A stretch of DNA of 19,293 nt from Alphaproteobacteria bacterium. Its GTDB lineage: Bacteria; Pseudomonadota; Alphaproteobacteria; Micavibrionales; UBA2020. The translations under genes and the position numbers were made by a program. This document shows, in pieces, positions 1 to 7,472 of this stretch. The notes below the pieces were generated by a model. The model was not told where the DNA came from. It was given only the letters and a program-made list of their open reading frames with translations, and did not search any database. Location of the stretch: the NCBI GenBank assembly GCA_029266795.1, contig JAQSWE010000099.1:1-19293 (forward strand), given 5' to 3'. The first letter of the stretch is position 1. Every line of letters starts with the position of its first letter.

Positions 1-154
1 TCGTTTGTTCTTCCGCTTCTTCCGCGAAGTATTTCTGATGATATTTGTCGTCGTTCGCGGCGGTCAGGACGGGGGTTTTCTGGTCCTGCATTTGCGCGGA
101 TTTCGCGCGGAAAGCGGCATCCTGCTGGACGGTCGTCTGGAAAAAGGGAAACAT
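1..154 (-). CDS. Hypothetical protein, 5' end only (runs off the window)
   Basis: A minus-strand ATG at 154 is preceded by a GGAG ribosome binding site about 8 nt upstream and opens a frame that stays open to the window edge (51 codons visible). The N-terminus begins MFPFFQTTVQQDAAFR and continues polar and charged, ending in a Glu-rich stretch (EEAEEQ). No signal peptide, membrane segment or family is recognised. A weak promoter-like sequence lies upstream at 194-222. The start is well supported; function is unknown. Confidence 0.6.
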   Translation of the reverse strand, partial: MFPFFQTTVQQDAAFRAKSAQMQDQKTPVLTAANDDKYHQKYFAEEAEEQT

Positions 155-193
155 CTATAACACTCCATCTATGCGTTTTTTTATTGTGCCGAG

Positions 194-222
194 ACCATAG
201 CACAGGCTTTCCTGTAATGCAA
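194..222 (-). promoter_or_regulatory. Weak candidate promoter with a dyad in the spacer
   Basis: Read on the minus strand, TTGCAT (217-222) and TATGGT (194-199) are separated by 17 nt. The spacer contains a perfect 5-bp dyad, ACAGG/CCTGT (202-206 and 211-215), which could be an operator. It lies 40 nt upstream of the ATG at 154. The hexamers match the sigma-70 consensus only partly, so this is tentative. Confidence 0.3.
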
Positions 223-240
223 TATGAAAATTAATGTGGC

Positions 241-277
241 AAAAAAAATGCGGGCCGGGGGAGAAAACCCGGCCCGC
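241..277 (-). terminator. Rho-independent terminator of the YdhS-like gene
   Basis: A perfect 10-bp GC-rich stem (250-259 pairing with 268-277) with an 8-nt loop is followed on the minus strand by a run of eight T (complement of A at 241-248). It starts about 20 nt after the stop codon at 298. This is a textbook intrinsic terminator and ends the FAD-protein transcript. Confidence 0.92.
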
Positions 278-297
278 GTTAGGGAGGACTGAAAAGG

Positions 298-2013
298 TTA
301 AGCGCCGAGGGTGCGGTTCGCCGCGCGTTTCTTGGCGGGCGCGGCTGCGTTGTAATCGGCATCGTTGGCGGCGGGCTCGGGCTTGAACTTCGCCATCAGG
401 GCGTCGTATTTCGCCTCCAGCACCAGCAGCGTTTCGGAAAGGATCGCGCCGGCATTCAGCGAGGTCGGGCCCATCTTGCCGCCGGAAACGCCGGGGCTGT
501 CGGGATAGGGGTAGCGGGTCACGACCATGTGGCCGGAAGCGGGAACGCCGATTACCGTGAAGTTGGCAGACGCATTACCCTGCGCGTCTACCAGCGAGAA
601 ATCCTTGGTCAGCGTGACGCCGGCGCGCAGCCAATGCGGCGTCGCCTTGCCGGTTTCCAGCAGGTCTGCCCAGAGCTTTTCCTTCACATCGGCGACATTG
701 TTGAAATTCGCCGAGTTACCCATCGCGGAGAACACGAAGTCATAGGTTTCGCTCTTCGTGCGGTTGGTGACGGCGTTGAATTTCGCGCGGTTCAGCGACA
801 GTGCGCCGGACCCGGGGTTGTAGGTGACGGAGAGCTTGCCCTCGTCATTCACGGTCACTTCGCGGATCGCGCCGGTTTTCACCTTGATCTGGCCGTTGTT
901 AATCGCATCGCGGACGGTCGTGCCGGTATCGGGCGTCACGCCCGCGCGGCGGCTGACGATCAGCGCCTCGTTGTCGAGGTAGAGTTTCGCCAAGTCTTCA
1001 TGCGGGAATTTTTCCGCGACGGTCGGCACGTAACGTTCCCAATATGCGAGGATCTCGCCCGATGAATAGCCCTGCGCGGTCAGTTCGGTGAATTCCTTGG
1101 CGACGGCTTTCACCAATCCTGCGACGGTGTTCGCCTTCAGGAATTTCGGCTCGTGCTTCGTGAATTCCAGCTCAGCCTGCGGGCGGGGTTCACCCTTGAT
1201 GCGCGCGGCCAAGTATTCTTCTGGACTGGTCGGTTCGAAGGTCGTGTGCATCAGCGCGCGGCGGGACATCATGGTGATCTCGCCCTTGAAGCCCTGCTTG
1301 ATCAGGCGCGCTGCGATGTCCATCGCGGTCAGGCCGGTGCCGATGATGAAGGCTTTCTGGCCTTCACCGTTGGAGCAGACTTCTTCATAGGCGCGGTTCG
1401 CGCGCGGCGAATAGGGCTGCGCGACGAAATGCGGGTGGTTGGCGGCTCCTTGCGCGAATTTCGGCGCGGTCGCTTCCTGGAAGCCGGTCGCGAGGATCAC
1501 GTGGCAGGCATCGAATTCGCTGCCGTCGCTGCAATGCAGGCGGACGCCGCCTTCGGGCTTTTCCTCGGCCTTGATAATGTGCTTCATGCCGATATCGACC
1601 TGCGCTTTCGCGCCCGCTTTTTCGAGCGCGAGCTGCAGCATGTGCTGGCAGTATTCATTCACCATCTGGCGGGGCGGGTCGGTCAACGCGTGCAGTTCGT
1701 CGGGATTTGTCTTTGCGCGGTCCTGAATGTATTCGACAAAGGTCGGCATGCCGGGCGGATATTTGCCGGCGGGGAAGAAGTTCATCGTGCGAGCGCCTGA
1801 ATTCAGGTTGTGTTCGCGGAATTTCGGGCCTTTGCTATAGGCGACGCCACCATGCAGCTGCTCGGCATGGCGCTCGACCATTGAAAGGCTGACCGGATTT
1901 TCGGGGGTGATGCTGGGATCGTTCGCGATCTTGACCAGCGTATGCACCAGCATAACGGTGCCTGCCAAACCGCCGCCGACGATAACGATAGGGGGATTGC
2001 TGCTCTCGGACAT
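298..2013 (-). CDS. FAD/NAD(P)-binding protein, YdhS-like (copy A of a tandem pair)
   Basis: The 571-residue protein has an N-terminal FAD-binding Rossmann motif (IVIVGGGLAG, residues 9-18), an ATGFQEA segment (175-181) typical of two-dinucleotide-binding flavoproteins, and a second nucleotide-binding motif (IIGTGLTAMDIA, 223-234) likely for NAD(P)H. This layout fits the COG4529/YdhS group (FAD-NAD(P)-binding, Pfam NAD_binding_9 type), whose substrates are mostly unknown. No signal peptide is seen, so it is probably a cytosolic oxidoreductase. The ATG has a GAGGG site 8 nt upstream. It is clearly paralogous to the next upstream gene (2279-3982), sharing long blocks such as GLTAMDIAAR, GEITMMSRR and FSAMGN. 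It is followed by a strong terminator and may also have its own promoter at 2163-2191. The fold assignment is firm; substrate and pathway are unknown. Confidence 0.85.
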   Translation of the reverse strand: MSESSNPPIVIVGGGLAGTVMLVHTLVKIANDPSITPENPVSLSMVERHAEQLHGGVAYSKGPKFREHNLNSGARTMNFFPAGKYPPGMPTFVEYIQDRAKTNPDELHALTDPPRQMVNEYCQHMLQLALEKAGAKAQVDIGMKHIIKAEEKPEGGVRLHCSDGSEFDACHVILATGFQEATAPKFAQGAANHPHFVAQPYSPRANRAYEEVCSNGEGQKAFIIGTGLTAMDIAARLIKQGFKGEITMMSRRALMHTTFEPTSPEEYLAARIKGEPRPQAELEFTKHEPKFLKANTVAGLVKAVAKEFTELTAQGYSSGEILAYWERYVPTVAEKFPHEDLAKLYLDNEALIVSRRAGVTPDTGTTVRDAINNGQIKVKTGAIREVTVNDEGKLSVTYNPGSGALSLNRAKFNAVTNRTKSETYDFVFSAMGNSANFNNVADVKEKLWADLLETGKATPHWLRAGVTLTKDFSLVDAQGNASANFTVIGVPASGHMVVTRYPYPDSPGVSGGKMGPTSLNAGAILSETLLVLEAKYDALMAKFKPEPAANDADYNAAAPAKKRAANRTLGA

Positions 2014-2162
2014 GAAATAAACCCTCTAAAAAAACTTTTACACCGCGTTTGAGGCTCTTGAACTTTCCGACCCCGTTATTTTTGTTTTTAGGGTGGTCGT
2101 GTGCGGCCCTCTTTTTGTTTCAATCGGGAGCCTGCAGCAGTTCTTTTTTTTCAATTTCAAGA

Positions 2163-2191
2163 ATCTTATCACAATAATCTTTTCATAACAA
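2163..2191 (-). promoter_or_regulatory. Candidate sigma-70-type promoter for the downstream FAD gene
   Basis: On the minus strand TTGTTA (2186-2191) and TAAGAT (2163-2168) are separated by exactly 17 nt in an AT-rich stretch. Transcription would start near 2156 and leave a leader of about 140 nt before the ATG at 2013. Each hexamer matches consensus at 4 of 6 positions, so support is moderate. Confidence 0.4.
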
Positions 2192-2193
2192 GC

Positions 2194-2238
2194 AAAAAAG
2201 AGGTCTTAGGATACCCCATTGTTGAACAGGTATCCAAG
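2194..2238 (-). terminator. Possible weak terminator between the two FAD genes
   Basis: An inverted repeat (2205-2215 and 2229-2238, ten pairs with one bulged base, 13-nt loop) is followed on the minus strand, after five bases, by six T (2194-2199). It lies about 40 nt after the stop at 2279. The stem is not very GC-rich and the T-run is displaced, so termination would be partial at best; it overlaps the candidate promoter region of the downstream gene. Confidence 0.35.
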
Positions 2239-2278
2239 AAGTTCAATGCTTTACGCTGTTGCGGTGCAACAACTGAGA

Positions 2279-3982
2279 TTATCGAGAGGGTTGCGCGAGT
2301 TTTTGAGTTTTCAGGATAGGCACTGGGACCGTTGGACCATCACCGCGCACACGGTATTCATGCAACATTGCTTCGTACTTTGCATCGAGCAGCATCTTCA
2401 CTTCCGAGGAAATCGTCATCGCGCCCAGTGCGTTCGGCCCCAGTTTGCCGCCCGAAATATGGGGGGCGTGGGGATAGGCATAGGCGGTGGTCATCATGTG
2501 GCCAGCAACGGGCACGCCAATCACACTGACGCAATCCGAGGGGTTGCCTTGCGCATCCAGCAGGGAGAAATCTTTCGCCACAGCGATGCCTGATTTCGTC
2601 CAGTGTGGTATGGCTTTGCCGTCTTCGAGCAGGTTGCGCCACAAGGGGTCAGCAATCTGTTCCGGCGGCATGGCATAATTGCTGGTATTGCCCATCGCGG
2701 AAAACACGTAATCATAAGTCGCTGTTTGCATACGGTTCTCAGCAGCATTGAACTGCACCCGGACCATTGACACATCTCCGTCGGCCGGGCTGTATACCGC
2801 CTTCAGCTTGCCTTCATCACCCTCGCTGATTTCCTTGATCGCGCCCATGGCAACCTTGATCTGACCGCTTTCGATACCGTGACGGACTGTGATGCCGGTA
2901 TTCGGCGTGACACCAACGCGCGAAGAAGTGATCAGCGCTTCATGATCGGCAAACAGCGCTGCCAAATCTTTATGCGGGAATTTTGCGCAGACATCCGGCA
3001 CGAAGCGTTCCCAGTAAATGAGGATTTCGGGCGAGGTGTAGCCTTGCGATCTCAGATCGTTGAATTCCTTCACGATCTCGCGCACCAGTTCGCCGGTCGT
3101 TTCGGCTTCGAGGAATTTCGGGCGCGTCTTGGAAATGTCGAGGCTGTCGACGGAGCGCGCTTCGCCGCGCATCGCCTGATTGGCAAGGTATTCTTCGGGC
3201 GGCGTGTCTTCATAGGTTTTATGCATCAGCCCGCGGCGCGACATCATGGTGATTTCGCCCTTGTAGCCGGAATTGATCATGCGCGCGGCGATGTCCATTG
3301 CAGTGAGGCCGGTGCCGATGATCAGCGTCTTCGCCTCCGGCTGCTGGCAGACTTCGTCATAAAAAGGGTTAGCTTTCGCCGCATAGGGCTGGTCCATGAA
3401 ACGCGGATGATCGGCGACGTTTTTGGCAAAGCGGGGGGCGGCTGCTTCCTGGAATCCGGTCGCAAGAATTGTGTGGCAGGAATCAACGCTCGACCCGTCG
3501 CCGAATTCGATGCGCGTGCCGCCTTCGGGCAACTGATCGATCTTCGTCGCCTTGCGCAGCGCAACCTCGACCTCCGCCTTGATGCCGACTTTTTCTTTGG
3601 CCAAGTTCAGCATATCGGTGATGTAATCGCTCACCAGCTGGCGGGACGGGTTGATGAGATGGTCAAGTGCCTCTGGATTGCCCTCGGCCTTTTGCTGGAT
3701 GTATTGCACGAAACTGGGGAAGCCGGGCGGGGGCTCGTTGCCGGGGAACATATCCATGCTCATCGCGCCGGCATTCAGGTTGTGTTTCTTGTATGAAGCG
3801 CCCTTGCTGTAGGCGACGCCCCCATGCATTTGCTCTTCGTGGCGTTCCACCATAAGGATTTTGACAGGCTTGGTGATGTTCGGGTCTGCCGCGATCCGGA
3901 GGAGCGTATGCGTCAGCATGGTAGTGCCCGCAAAGCCGCCGCCGACGATGACGATGGGTTTCGTGTTGTCCTGATCCGCCAT
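2279..3982 (-). CDS. FAD/NAD(P)-binding protein, YdhS-like (copy B of a tandem pair)
   Basis: This 567-residue flavoprotein has the same architecture as copy A: FAD motif IVIVGGGFAG near the N-terminus, ATGFQEA in the middle and IIGTGLTAMDIAAR as the second dinucleotide-binding motif. The two are collinear over nearly their whole length and look like an old tandem duplication, since they differ at many positions. An ATG at 4078 would add 32 residues, but it lacks a ribosome binding site. The ATG at 3982 has GAGGG just upstream and gives an N-terminus that lines up with copy A, so 3982 is chosen. It sits between copy A (265-nt gap) and the unknown gene at 4091-5239 (108-nt gap), all on one strand. 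The family is clear; the reaction is not. Confidence 0.85.
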   Translation of the reverse strand: MADQDNTKPIVIVGGGFAGTTMLTHTLLRIAADPNITKPVKILMVERHEEQMHGGVAYSKGASYKKHNLNAGAMSMDMFPGNEPPPGFPSFVQYIQQKAEGNPEALDHLINPSRQLVSDYITDMLNLAKEKVGIKAEVEVALRKATKIDQLPEGGTRIEFGDGSSVDSCHTILATGFQEAAAPRFAKNVADHPRFMDQPYAAKANPFYDEVCQQPEAKTLIIGTGLTAMDIAARMINSGYKGEITMMSRRGLMHKTYEDTPPEEYLANQAMRGEARSVDSLDISKTRPKFLEAETTGELVREIVKEFNDLRSQGYTSPEILIYWERFVPDVCAKFPHKDLAALFADHEALITSSRVGVTPNTGITVRHGIESGQIKVAMGAIKEISEGDEGKLKAVYSPADGDVSMVRVQFNAAENRMQTATYDYVFSAMGNTSNYAMPPEQIADPLWRNLLEDGKAIPHWTKSGIAVAKDFSLLDAQGNPSDCVSVIGVPVAGHMMTTAYAYPHAPHISGGKLGPNALGAMTISSEVKMLLDAKYEAMLHEYRVRGDGPTVPVPILKTQKLAQPSR

Positions 3983-4016
3983 AAATCCCTCACAGATGAA
4001 AACCGAGTCTCTGCGG

Positions 4017-4043
4017 ATTATGGTATCAATTATGTTTTGACAA
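4017..4043 (-). promoter_or_regulatory. Weak candidate promoter for copy B
   Basis: On the minus strand TTGTCA (4038-4043, 5 of 6 matches to the -35 consensus) is followed after a short 15-nt spacer by CATAAT (4017-4022). It lies in the AT-rich gap before the chosen start at 3982. The short spacer makes it doubtful; the gene may instead be read from upstream. Confidence 0.28.
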
Positions 4044-4090
4044 ATGATTAAAGCGGCAGAAACACCGGATAAAGCCATAAAAACAGTCTG

Positions 4091-5239
4091 TTAGGGACGC
4101 GGTCCTTTGGGCGCGGCAGCGGGGGGCGTGCCGTATTTTGGGCGTTCGAGGCGGTAATTGTCGATAAACGCGCCAATCGCGGATGGCACGGCGGGGGCAG
4201 GGGTCTGCACGATCATGTTCTGCAGTGTCTTCGCGCCTTCTTCGCTGCTGTCGATCTTTTTGAACAAATCGATCGCCTGCGTCACGCGGGACTGGAACAG
4301 CGCCTCGTTGGCATTGAAATCACCTTTGCCTTTGTTCATCAGGTCGAACAGGCCTTCGGCATGCAGCACGAAAGTTGTGATGCGGCATTGCGTCAGGAAG
4401 TTATCGTATTCCGTCGTATCGACATGGTATGCGCGCAGCTGGCGCAGCGTGCTTTCGGCGAGGCGCAATTCGTTGTCGGCATCGTCGATCAAACCGCCAT
4501 AGCCCATGGCTGCGTATTTCTCGCAATATTCCAGCAGGTGTTCCTTCGCCGCTTCGACCTGATCGACGAAACGGTCGAGCAGCGCCATCGCGCGGGTGCC
4601 GTTCAGGCTGGTCTGGAAATCGTCGCGATGCGCGGCGGCGGTGAAGTTATCCAGCAGGAAATGCGTGTTCGGCAGCTTGCTTTGCGGGCCGTTATTGTCG
4701 AATTCATCCTCGGGGCGCTGCACATGGCTGTTCGCGCTGTCGATATCGGATTGATAAAAATTGCAGCCAAGCGGCAGCACACGCGGGTTCGGGCGTGCAT
4801 GGGGAATGCCCTTGGTGTCGTACACATAGCCTTCACGCTCGGCGAAGGCGCGGTAGTGGAGGAAACCCAGCACGGGCGCGTCTGGATACAGTGCCTCGAA
4901 ATTATGCGGCTTATCCTTGTGGTCTTTTTCCAGCTGGCCCATCAGTTTCAGCGCGTCGCGGAAATTGATCTTCGCCTTCATCACCTGTGAGCCTGTCGTG
5001 GATTTGCGCTTCCAGGCGTGGAAGCTGTCTTCCGTCACCGTCACGATCTTGCTGACCGTCCATGTCTTTTTCACGGGGTCGTCGAGATGCGCTTCGTAAT
5101 GCGTGTGGTGGCTGCCGTCGACATGCGTCTTGAGGCTGAAGGTTTCGGTGGTGCAGAAGTTGCCGAACAGGGGGTGCAATACCCGGTTATCGGGCAACTG
5201 CGGGTGGTTTTCCAAATTGTCTTTCGGGGGCGCTGTCAT
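4091..5239 (-). CDS. Hypothetical protein (382 aa), upstream of the FAD pair
   Basis: No family is recognised. The predicted protein is hydrophilic, has no signal peptide or membrane segment, is rich in His and aromatic residues in its first third (for example SHHTHYEAHLDD), and ends in a Pro/Ala-rich tail (PPAAAPKGPRP). The middle looks helical with many charged residues. The frame stays open to a TTG at 5344, but 5240-5344 is AT-rich and promoter-like, so the ATG at 5239 is preferred; its ribosome binding site is poor (AAGGA about 15-20 nt upstream), leaving the start uncertain. It is the first gene of a same-strand set with the two flavoproteins and could work with them, which is inference from position only. 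No terminator is seen after it. Confidence 0.7.
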   Translation of the reverse strand: MTAPPKDNLENHPQLPDNRVLHPLFGNFCTTETFSLKTHVDGSHHTHYEAHLDDPVKKTWTVSKIVTVTEDSFHAWKRKSTTGSQVMKAKINFRDALKLMGQLEKDHKDKPHNFEALYPDAPVLGFLHYRAFAEREGYVYDTKGIPHARPNPRVLPLGCNFYQSDIDSANSHVQRPEDEFDNNGPQSKLPNTHFLLDNFTAAAHRDDFQTSLNGTRAMALLDRFVDQVEAAKEHLLEYCEKYAAMGYGGLIDDADNELRLAESTLRQLRAYHVDTTEYDNFLTQCRITTFVLHAEGLFDLMNKGKGDFNANEALFQSRVTQAIDLFKKIDSSEEGAKTLQNMIVQTPAPAVPSAIGAFIDNYRLERPKYGTPPAAAPKGPRP

Positions 5240-5287
5240 GGATGGCGGCGTCTCGTCCTTTTGGAAACTTCGGTGGTCGGGTCTATA

Positions 5288-5317
5288 ATTGTTAACAGAA
5301 CCGCGTAAGGTGGTCAA
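5288..5317 (-). promoter_or_regulatory. Candidate promoter of the 4091-5239 gene
   Basis: On the minus strand TTGACC (5312-5317, 5 of 6 matches) and AACAAT (5288-5293, 4 of 6) are 18 nt apart in an AT-rich segment. The implied start near 5280 would give a leader of about 40 nt before the ATG at 5239, which fits the chosen start. Confidence 0.35.
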
Positions 5318-5468
5318 TTTCCTATATAAAACTATATCTATCAAATACTTGGCATTGTTAAGGCTTTCATAGGCTGTTTTGCCGTAAAATAAAATCAGGC
5401 GTCATGAGCCCCAGCGGACCCCGCCGGCGAAGCGTTTGTTTTATTGTATCAATTCGACAAACCGGGAG

Positions 5469-5485
5469 CGTGCCACAGGGGCACG
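5469..5485 (+). other. Small hairpin in the leader of the 5493 gene
   Basis: CGTGCC (5469-5474) and GGCACG (5480-5485) form a perfect 6-bp stem with a 5-nt loop, ending 7 nt before the ATG at 5493. The only purine-rich ribosome-binding-like bases (AGGGG) fall in the loop and stem. It could affect translation; no function is proven. Confidence 0.35.
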
Positions 5486-5492
5486 GGCAAGC

Positions 5493-5831
5493 ATGGCAGA
5501 CAGCATCGATAAACCACCTGAAATCCCCGCAGCCCCGCCCGAAGAAAAGGTGCAGGTCATCACCGTCAATTTCAAGGAAGGCGCCATCATCGACAAGGTG
5601 CAGTTCGACGGCGAAGGCGGTATTCCCAAATTCCTCCGCGACATGGCCAAATTTGCGAAAAACACCAAGGTCAAATCGGTTGTCGTTCTGACGATCAACG
5701 AGGAAGAACATGTCGACTGGGTCCATATCGCCGAAAATGAACACCACCTCGCCTTGGCGGCGCTCTGCCTTGATGATATCAAGGAGGACCTGAAGGCCAA
5801 GATCTTCAGGGATGACGAGGAAGAGGAATAA
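5493..5831 (+). CDS. Hypothetical small acidic protein (112 aa)
   Basis: The protein starts MADSIDKPPEIPAAPPEEK (a Pro-rich, probably disordered N-terminus), then has a mixed alpha/beta core with a hydrophobic strand (SVVVLTIN) and ends in an acidic tail (RDDEEEE). There is no membrane segment or Cys cluster. The frame could begin at a TTG at 5436, but ATG 5493 is the natural start; the ribosome binding site is weak and lies in a hairpin. It heads a run of small plus-strand genes. The product family is not recognised. Confidence 0.6.
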   Translation: MADSIDKPPEIPAAPPEEKVQVITVNFKEGAIIDKVQFDGEGGIPKFLRDMAKFAKNTKVKSVVVLTINEEEHVDWVHIAENEHHLALAALCLDDIKEDLKAKIFRDDEEEE

Positions 5832-5866
5832 TGGTCTGAAGTGAATTCAATAGATGGATTTATTTG

Positions 5867-6163
5867 ATGGAAAAAGCTGATGACGTCGAGATAAGTACTG
5901 AAAAGGTAACTTATTACTCTCAATTAGACGAAGCAGCTTTTTTCGGGCAACTGGATAAAATAGCCTGCGTTATTGATTACACCCCCACATCCTTTCGTGT
6001 TTCACTTCAAAAACTTAACAAACAGAATTTGTCGGAGCTTATTGGTTGTTGCTACAGATATAGAGTTAACATGCAACAATTAACGGTTCTTGATGTTCCC
6101 GAACTCTCAGCGTATCTAAGAGATAGGAAAGCTTACTGGTATGCGCCGATATTTGGCGTGTGA
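5867..6163 (+). CDS. AT-rich hypothetical protein (98 aa)
   Basis: The frame encodes MEKADDVEISTEKVTYYSQL onward, a soluble, Tyr- and Leu-rich protein with two adjacent cysteines (GCCYRYR) and no recognised family. A TTG directly precedes the ATG (5864) and could also serve; an ATGGA sequence 8 nt upstream is a weak ribosome binding site. Counting bases over 5881-6120 gives about 39% GC, against about 62% in a line of the following gene, so the base composition stands out and suggests foreign origin. It ends 33 nt before the next gene. It may be a real acquired gene, but without homology the coding call is moderate. Confidence 0.55.
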   Translation: MEKADDVEISTEKVTYYSQLDEAAFFGQLDKIACVIDYTPTSFRVSLQKLNKQNLSELIGCCYRYRVNMQQLTVLDVPELSAYLRDRKAYWYAPIFGV

Positions 6164-6195
6164 ACTGCCCAAATATTTACGTGGAAGGCTTATCA

Positions 6196-6402
6196 ATGTC
6201 CGAACTCAAGATCGACCGCGAGACGATGGCGAAGCTGTCGAAGTCGCTGGCGTTTATTATCAGCCCGACAGACCCGACGGTGGTCGCGCTGAAGACGGCG
6301 GCGGAAAGCGGGCTCGATAAAGATATCAAAGCCGCGCGCCAGCTGTTCATGAAGCTTAAACCGGGCCACCGCGCAGCAGCGCTGGAAATGCTCAAGGCAT
6401 GA
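6196..6402 (+). CDS. Hypothetical small helical protein (68 aa)
   Basis: The protein (MSELKIDRETMAKLSKSLAF start) is Lys/Ala/Leu-rich and predicted helical, with no membrane segment. The ATG at 6196 has a GGAAGG ribosome binding site 7 nt upstream and is preferred over a GTG at 6160 that would overlap the preceding gene. Its stop overlaps the start of the DUF4345 gene (ATGA, 6399-6402), which indicates translational coupling. The family is not recognised. Confidence 0.65.
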   Translation: MSELKIDRETMAKLSKSLAFIISPTDPTVVALKTAAESGLDKDIKAARQLFMKLKPGHRAAALEMLKA

Positions 6403-6803
6403 TGCGCCAGACCGAACGCCGCCTGCTGCAGACCTGCATCGCCATGGGCGGCTGCGTGCCGGTATTTACCGGCGGCGCGGGCATGATTTTCGGCATGGAT
6501 ATTCTGGCAGGGCAGGGGGACGTTTTAATCGACAGCCATTTTCGTTATCTGTCCGGCCTACTGCTCGGTATCGGCATCGCCTTCTGGTATGCGATACCGA
6601 CGATCGAAACGCGCACGCAATATGTGCGGCTGCTGTGCCTGCCCATCGTGATCGGCGGCGTTGCCCGGCTGGGCGCGGCGCTGTTTGTCGGCGTGCCGAA
6701 AACGGGTATGTTACTTGCGATTGTGATGGAACTCGTCGTGACGCCGGGCTTGTGCCTCTGGCAGTCGCGCGTTGCAAAATTATATGCGGGGAAGCATGTC
6801 TGA
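6399..6803 (+). CDS. DUF4345 family integral membrane protein
   Basis: The 134-residue protein has about four hydrophobic segments (near residues 12-32, 48-67, 77-98 and 102-121) and the HFRYLSGLLLGIGIAFWYA block (48-66) that is typical of the DUF4345 membrane-protein family of unknown function. It should lie in the inner membrane. Two consecutive ATG codons (6399 and 6402) are possible starts; the first overlaps the upstream stop and an AAGG lies just before it. Its end overlaps the next gene by 8 nt, so the three genes form one operon. Confidence 0.75.
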   Translation: MMRQTERRLLQTCIAMGGCVPVFTGGAGMIFGMDILAGQGDVLIDSHFRYLSGLLLGIGIAFWYAIPTIETRTQYVRLLCLPIVIGGVARLGAALFVGVPKTGMLLAIVMELVVTPGLCLWQSRVAKLYAGKHV

Positions 6804-6984
6804 AGAATTCATCGTGCGGGTGATTTATAAATCCGAAAACGTCGAGATCCACGAATACAAGAACAAGCAAAAGGCGCTCGCCGCCCGCGACAAGTTCCGC
6901 AAGCTTGATACCGTCGCCTCCGCCAAGCTGATCGGCGCGGCTGAAATCGGCATGCCTGATTTTGACGACGAGGACGAGGCTTAG
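6796..6984 (+). CDS. Hypothetical small protein with acidic tail (62 aa)
   Basis: The frame encodes MSEEFIVRVIYKSENVEIHE onward, with a Lys/Arg-rich helix in the middle and an acidic end (PDFDDEDEA). ATG 6796 is preferred over an earlier in-frame ATG at 6772 because GGGGAA lies a few bases upstream. It overlaps the DUF4345 stop by 8 nt, and its 3' end overlaps the convergent response-regulator gene by 4 nt (TTAG). No family recognised; it resembles small modulators only in size. Confidence 0.6.
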   Translation: MSEEFIVRVIYKSENVEIHEYKNKQKALAARDKFRKLDTVASAKLIGAAEIGMPDFDDEDEA

Positions 6985-7379
6985 GCTTTCGCCTTCTGAA
7001 TGCTCTCCAGCAGCTCTTTCAGGCTCGCAACCGATATCGGCTTCACCAGATGGTGGTCGAAGCCCGCTTCCTTCGTTTTCTGACGGTGCTGCTCTTCGCC
7101 CCATCCCGTTTGCGCGGCGATGATGGTATTGGCGAGGGCAGGGTTTTCCCGCATCTTTTGGCAGGCTTCGTAGCCCGTCATGCCGGGCAGGCTGATATCC
7201 ATGAGGACAAGGTTCGGGTTATAGTCAGGCGCCATATCCAGCGCTTCCTGACCCGTATGCGCGAGCTTGTAATCCTGCCCCAGCATTTCCACCAGCCAGC
7301 CCAGCGTCATGGCGGAATCCTTGTCGTCATCGACGATCAGGATGTTCATGCGGGGGAGCGTGGGGGTATCGGCTGTCAC
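6981..7379 (-). CDS. Single-domain response regulator (receiver only)
   Basis: The 132-residue protein is one receiver domain: acidic pocket VDDD (residues 16-19), phospho-acceptor D61 in LMDISLPGMTG, conserved T91 (QTGWG) and K113 (VKPIS). With no output domain it probably acts as a phosphate shuttle or by protein contact, and its sequence resembles receivers attached to hybrid kinases. The start is a GTG at 7379 with GGAAGGA about 10 nt upstream; an internal ATG at 7349 lacks such a site. An EcfG-type promoter (7437-7462) lies about 60 nt upstream, so it is likely part of the general stress regulon. Its kinase is not adjacent; the hybrid kinase at 14914-16461 is one possible partner. Confidence 0.88.
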   Translation of the reverse strand: MTADTPTLPRMNILIVDDDKDSAMTLGWLVEMLGQDYKLAHTGQEALDMAPDYNPNLVLMDISLPGMTGYEACQKMRENPALANTIIAAQTGWGEEQHRQKTKEAGFDHHLVKPISVASLKELLESIQKAKA

Positions 7380-7436
7380 GGGGTATAAATCCTTCCCTTA
7401 CAAGGGGCTTTTGGCTAACACGGCTTGCTCACGGAT

Positions 7437-7462
7437 AACGCCGGATGGTGTCATCCTGTTCC
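7437..7462 (-). promoter_or_regulatory. EcfG-type general stress promoter driving the receiver gene
   Basis: On the minus strand GGAAC (7458-7462) is followed after exactly 17 nt by CGTT (7437-7440), matching the alphaproteobacterial sigma-EcfG consensus GGAAC-N16/17-CGTT. It points at the response-regulator gene and would give a leader of about 50 nt. The match is complete in both elements. Confidence 0.7.
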
Positions 7463-7472
7463 TTATCGAAAC

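Noticed and set aside
529..1800. Overlapping plus-strand open frames opposite the copy A flavoprotein
   Set aside because: Shadow frames of the coding strand; Arg/Ala/Gly-rich composition typical of antisense translation.
2101..2319. Short plus-strand open frame between the two FAD genes
   Set aside because: AT-rich gap with promoter- and terminator-like signals for the minus strand, no ribosome binding site and no recognisable protein.
2879..3796. 305-residue plus-strand open frame opposite the copy B flavoprotein
   Set aside because: It lies wholly antisense to a gene with clear Rossmann motifs and a paralogue; the GC-rich complement keeps the frame open. No ribosome binding site or recognisable domain.
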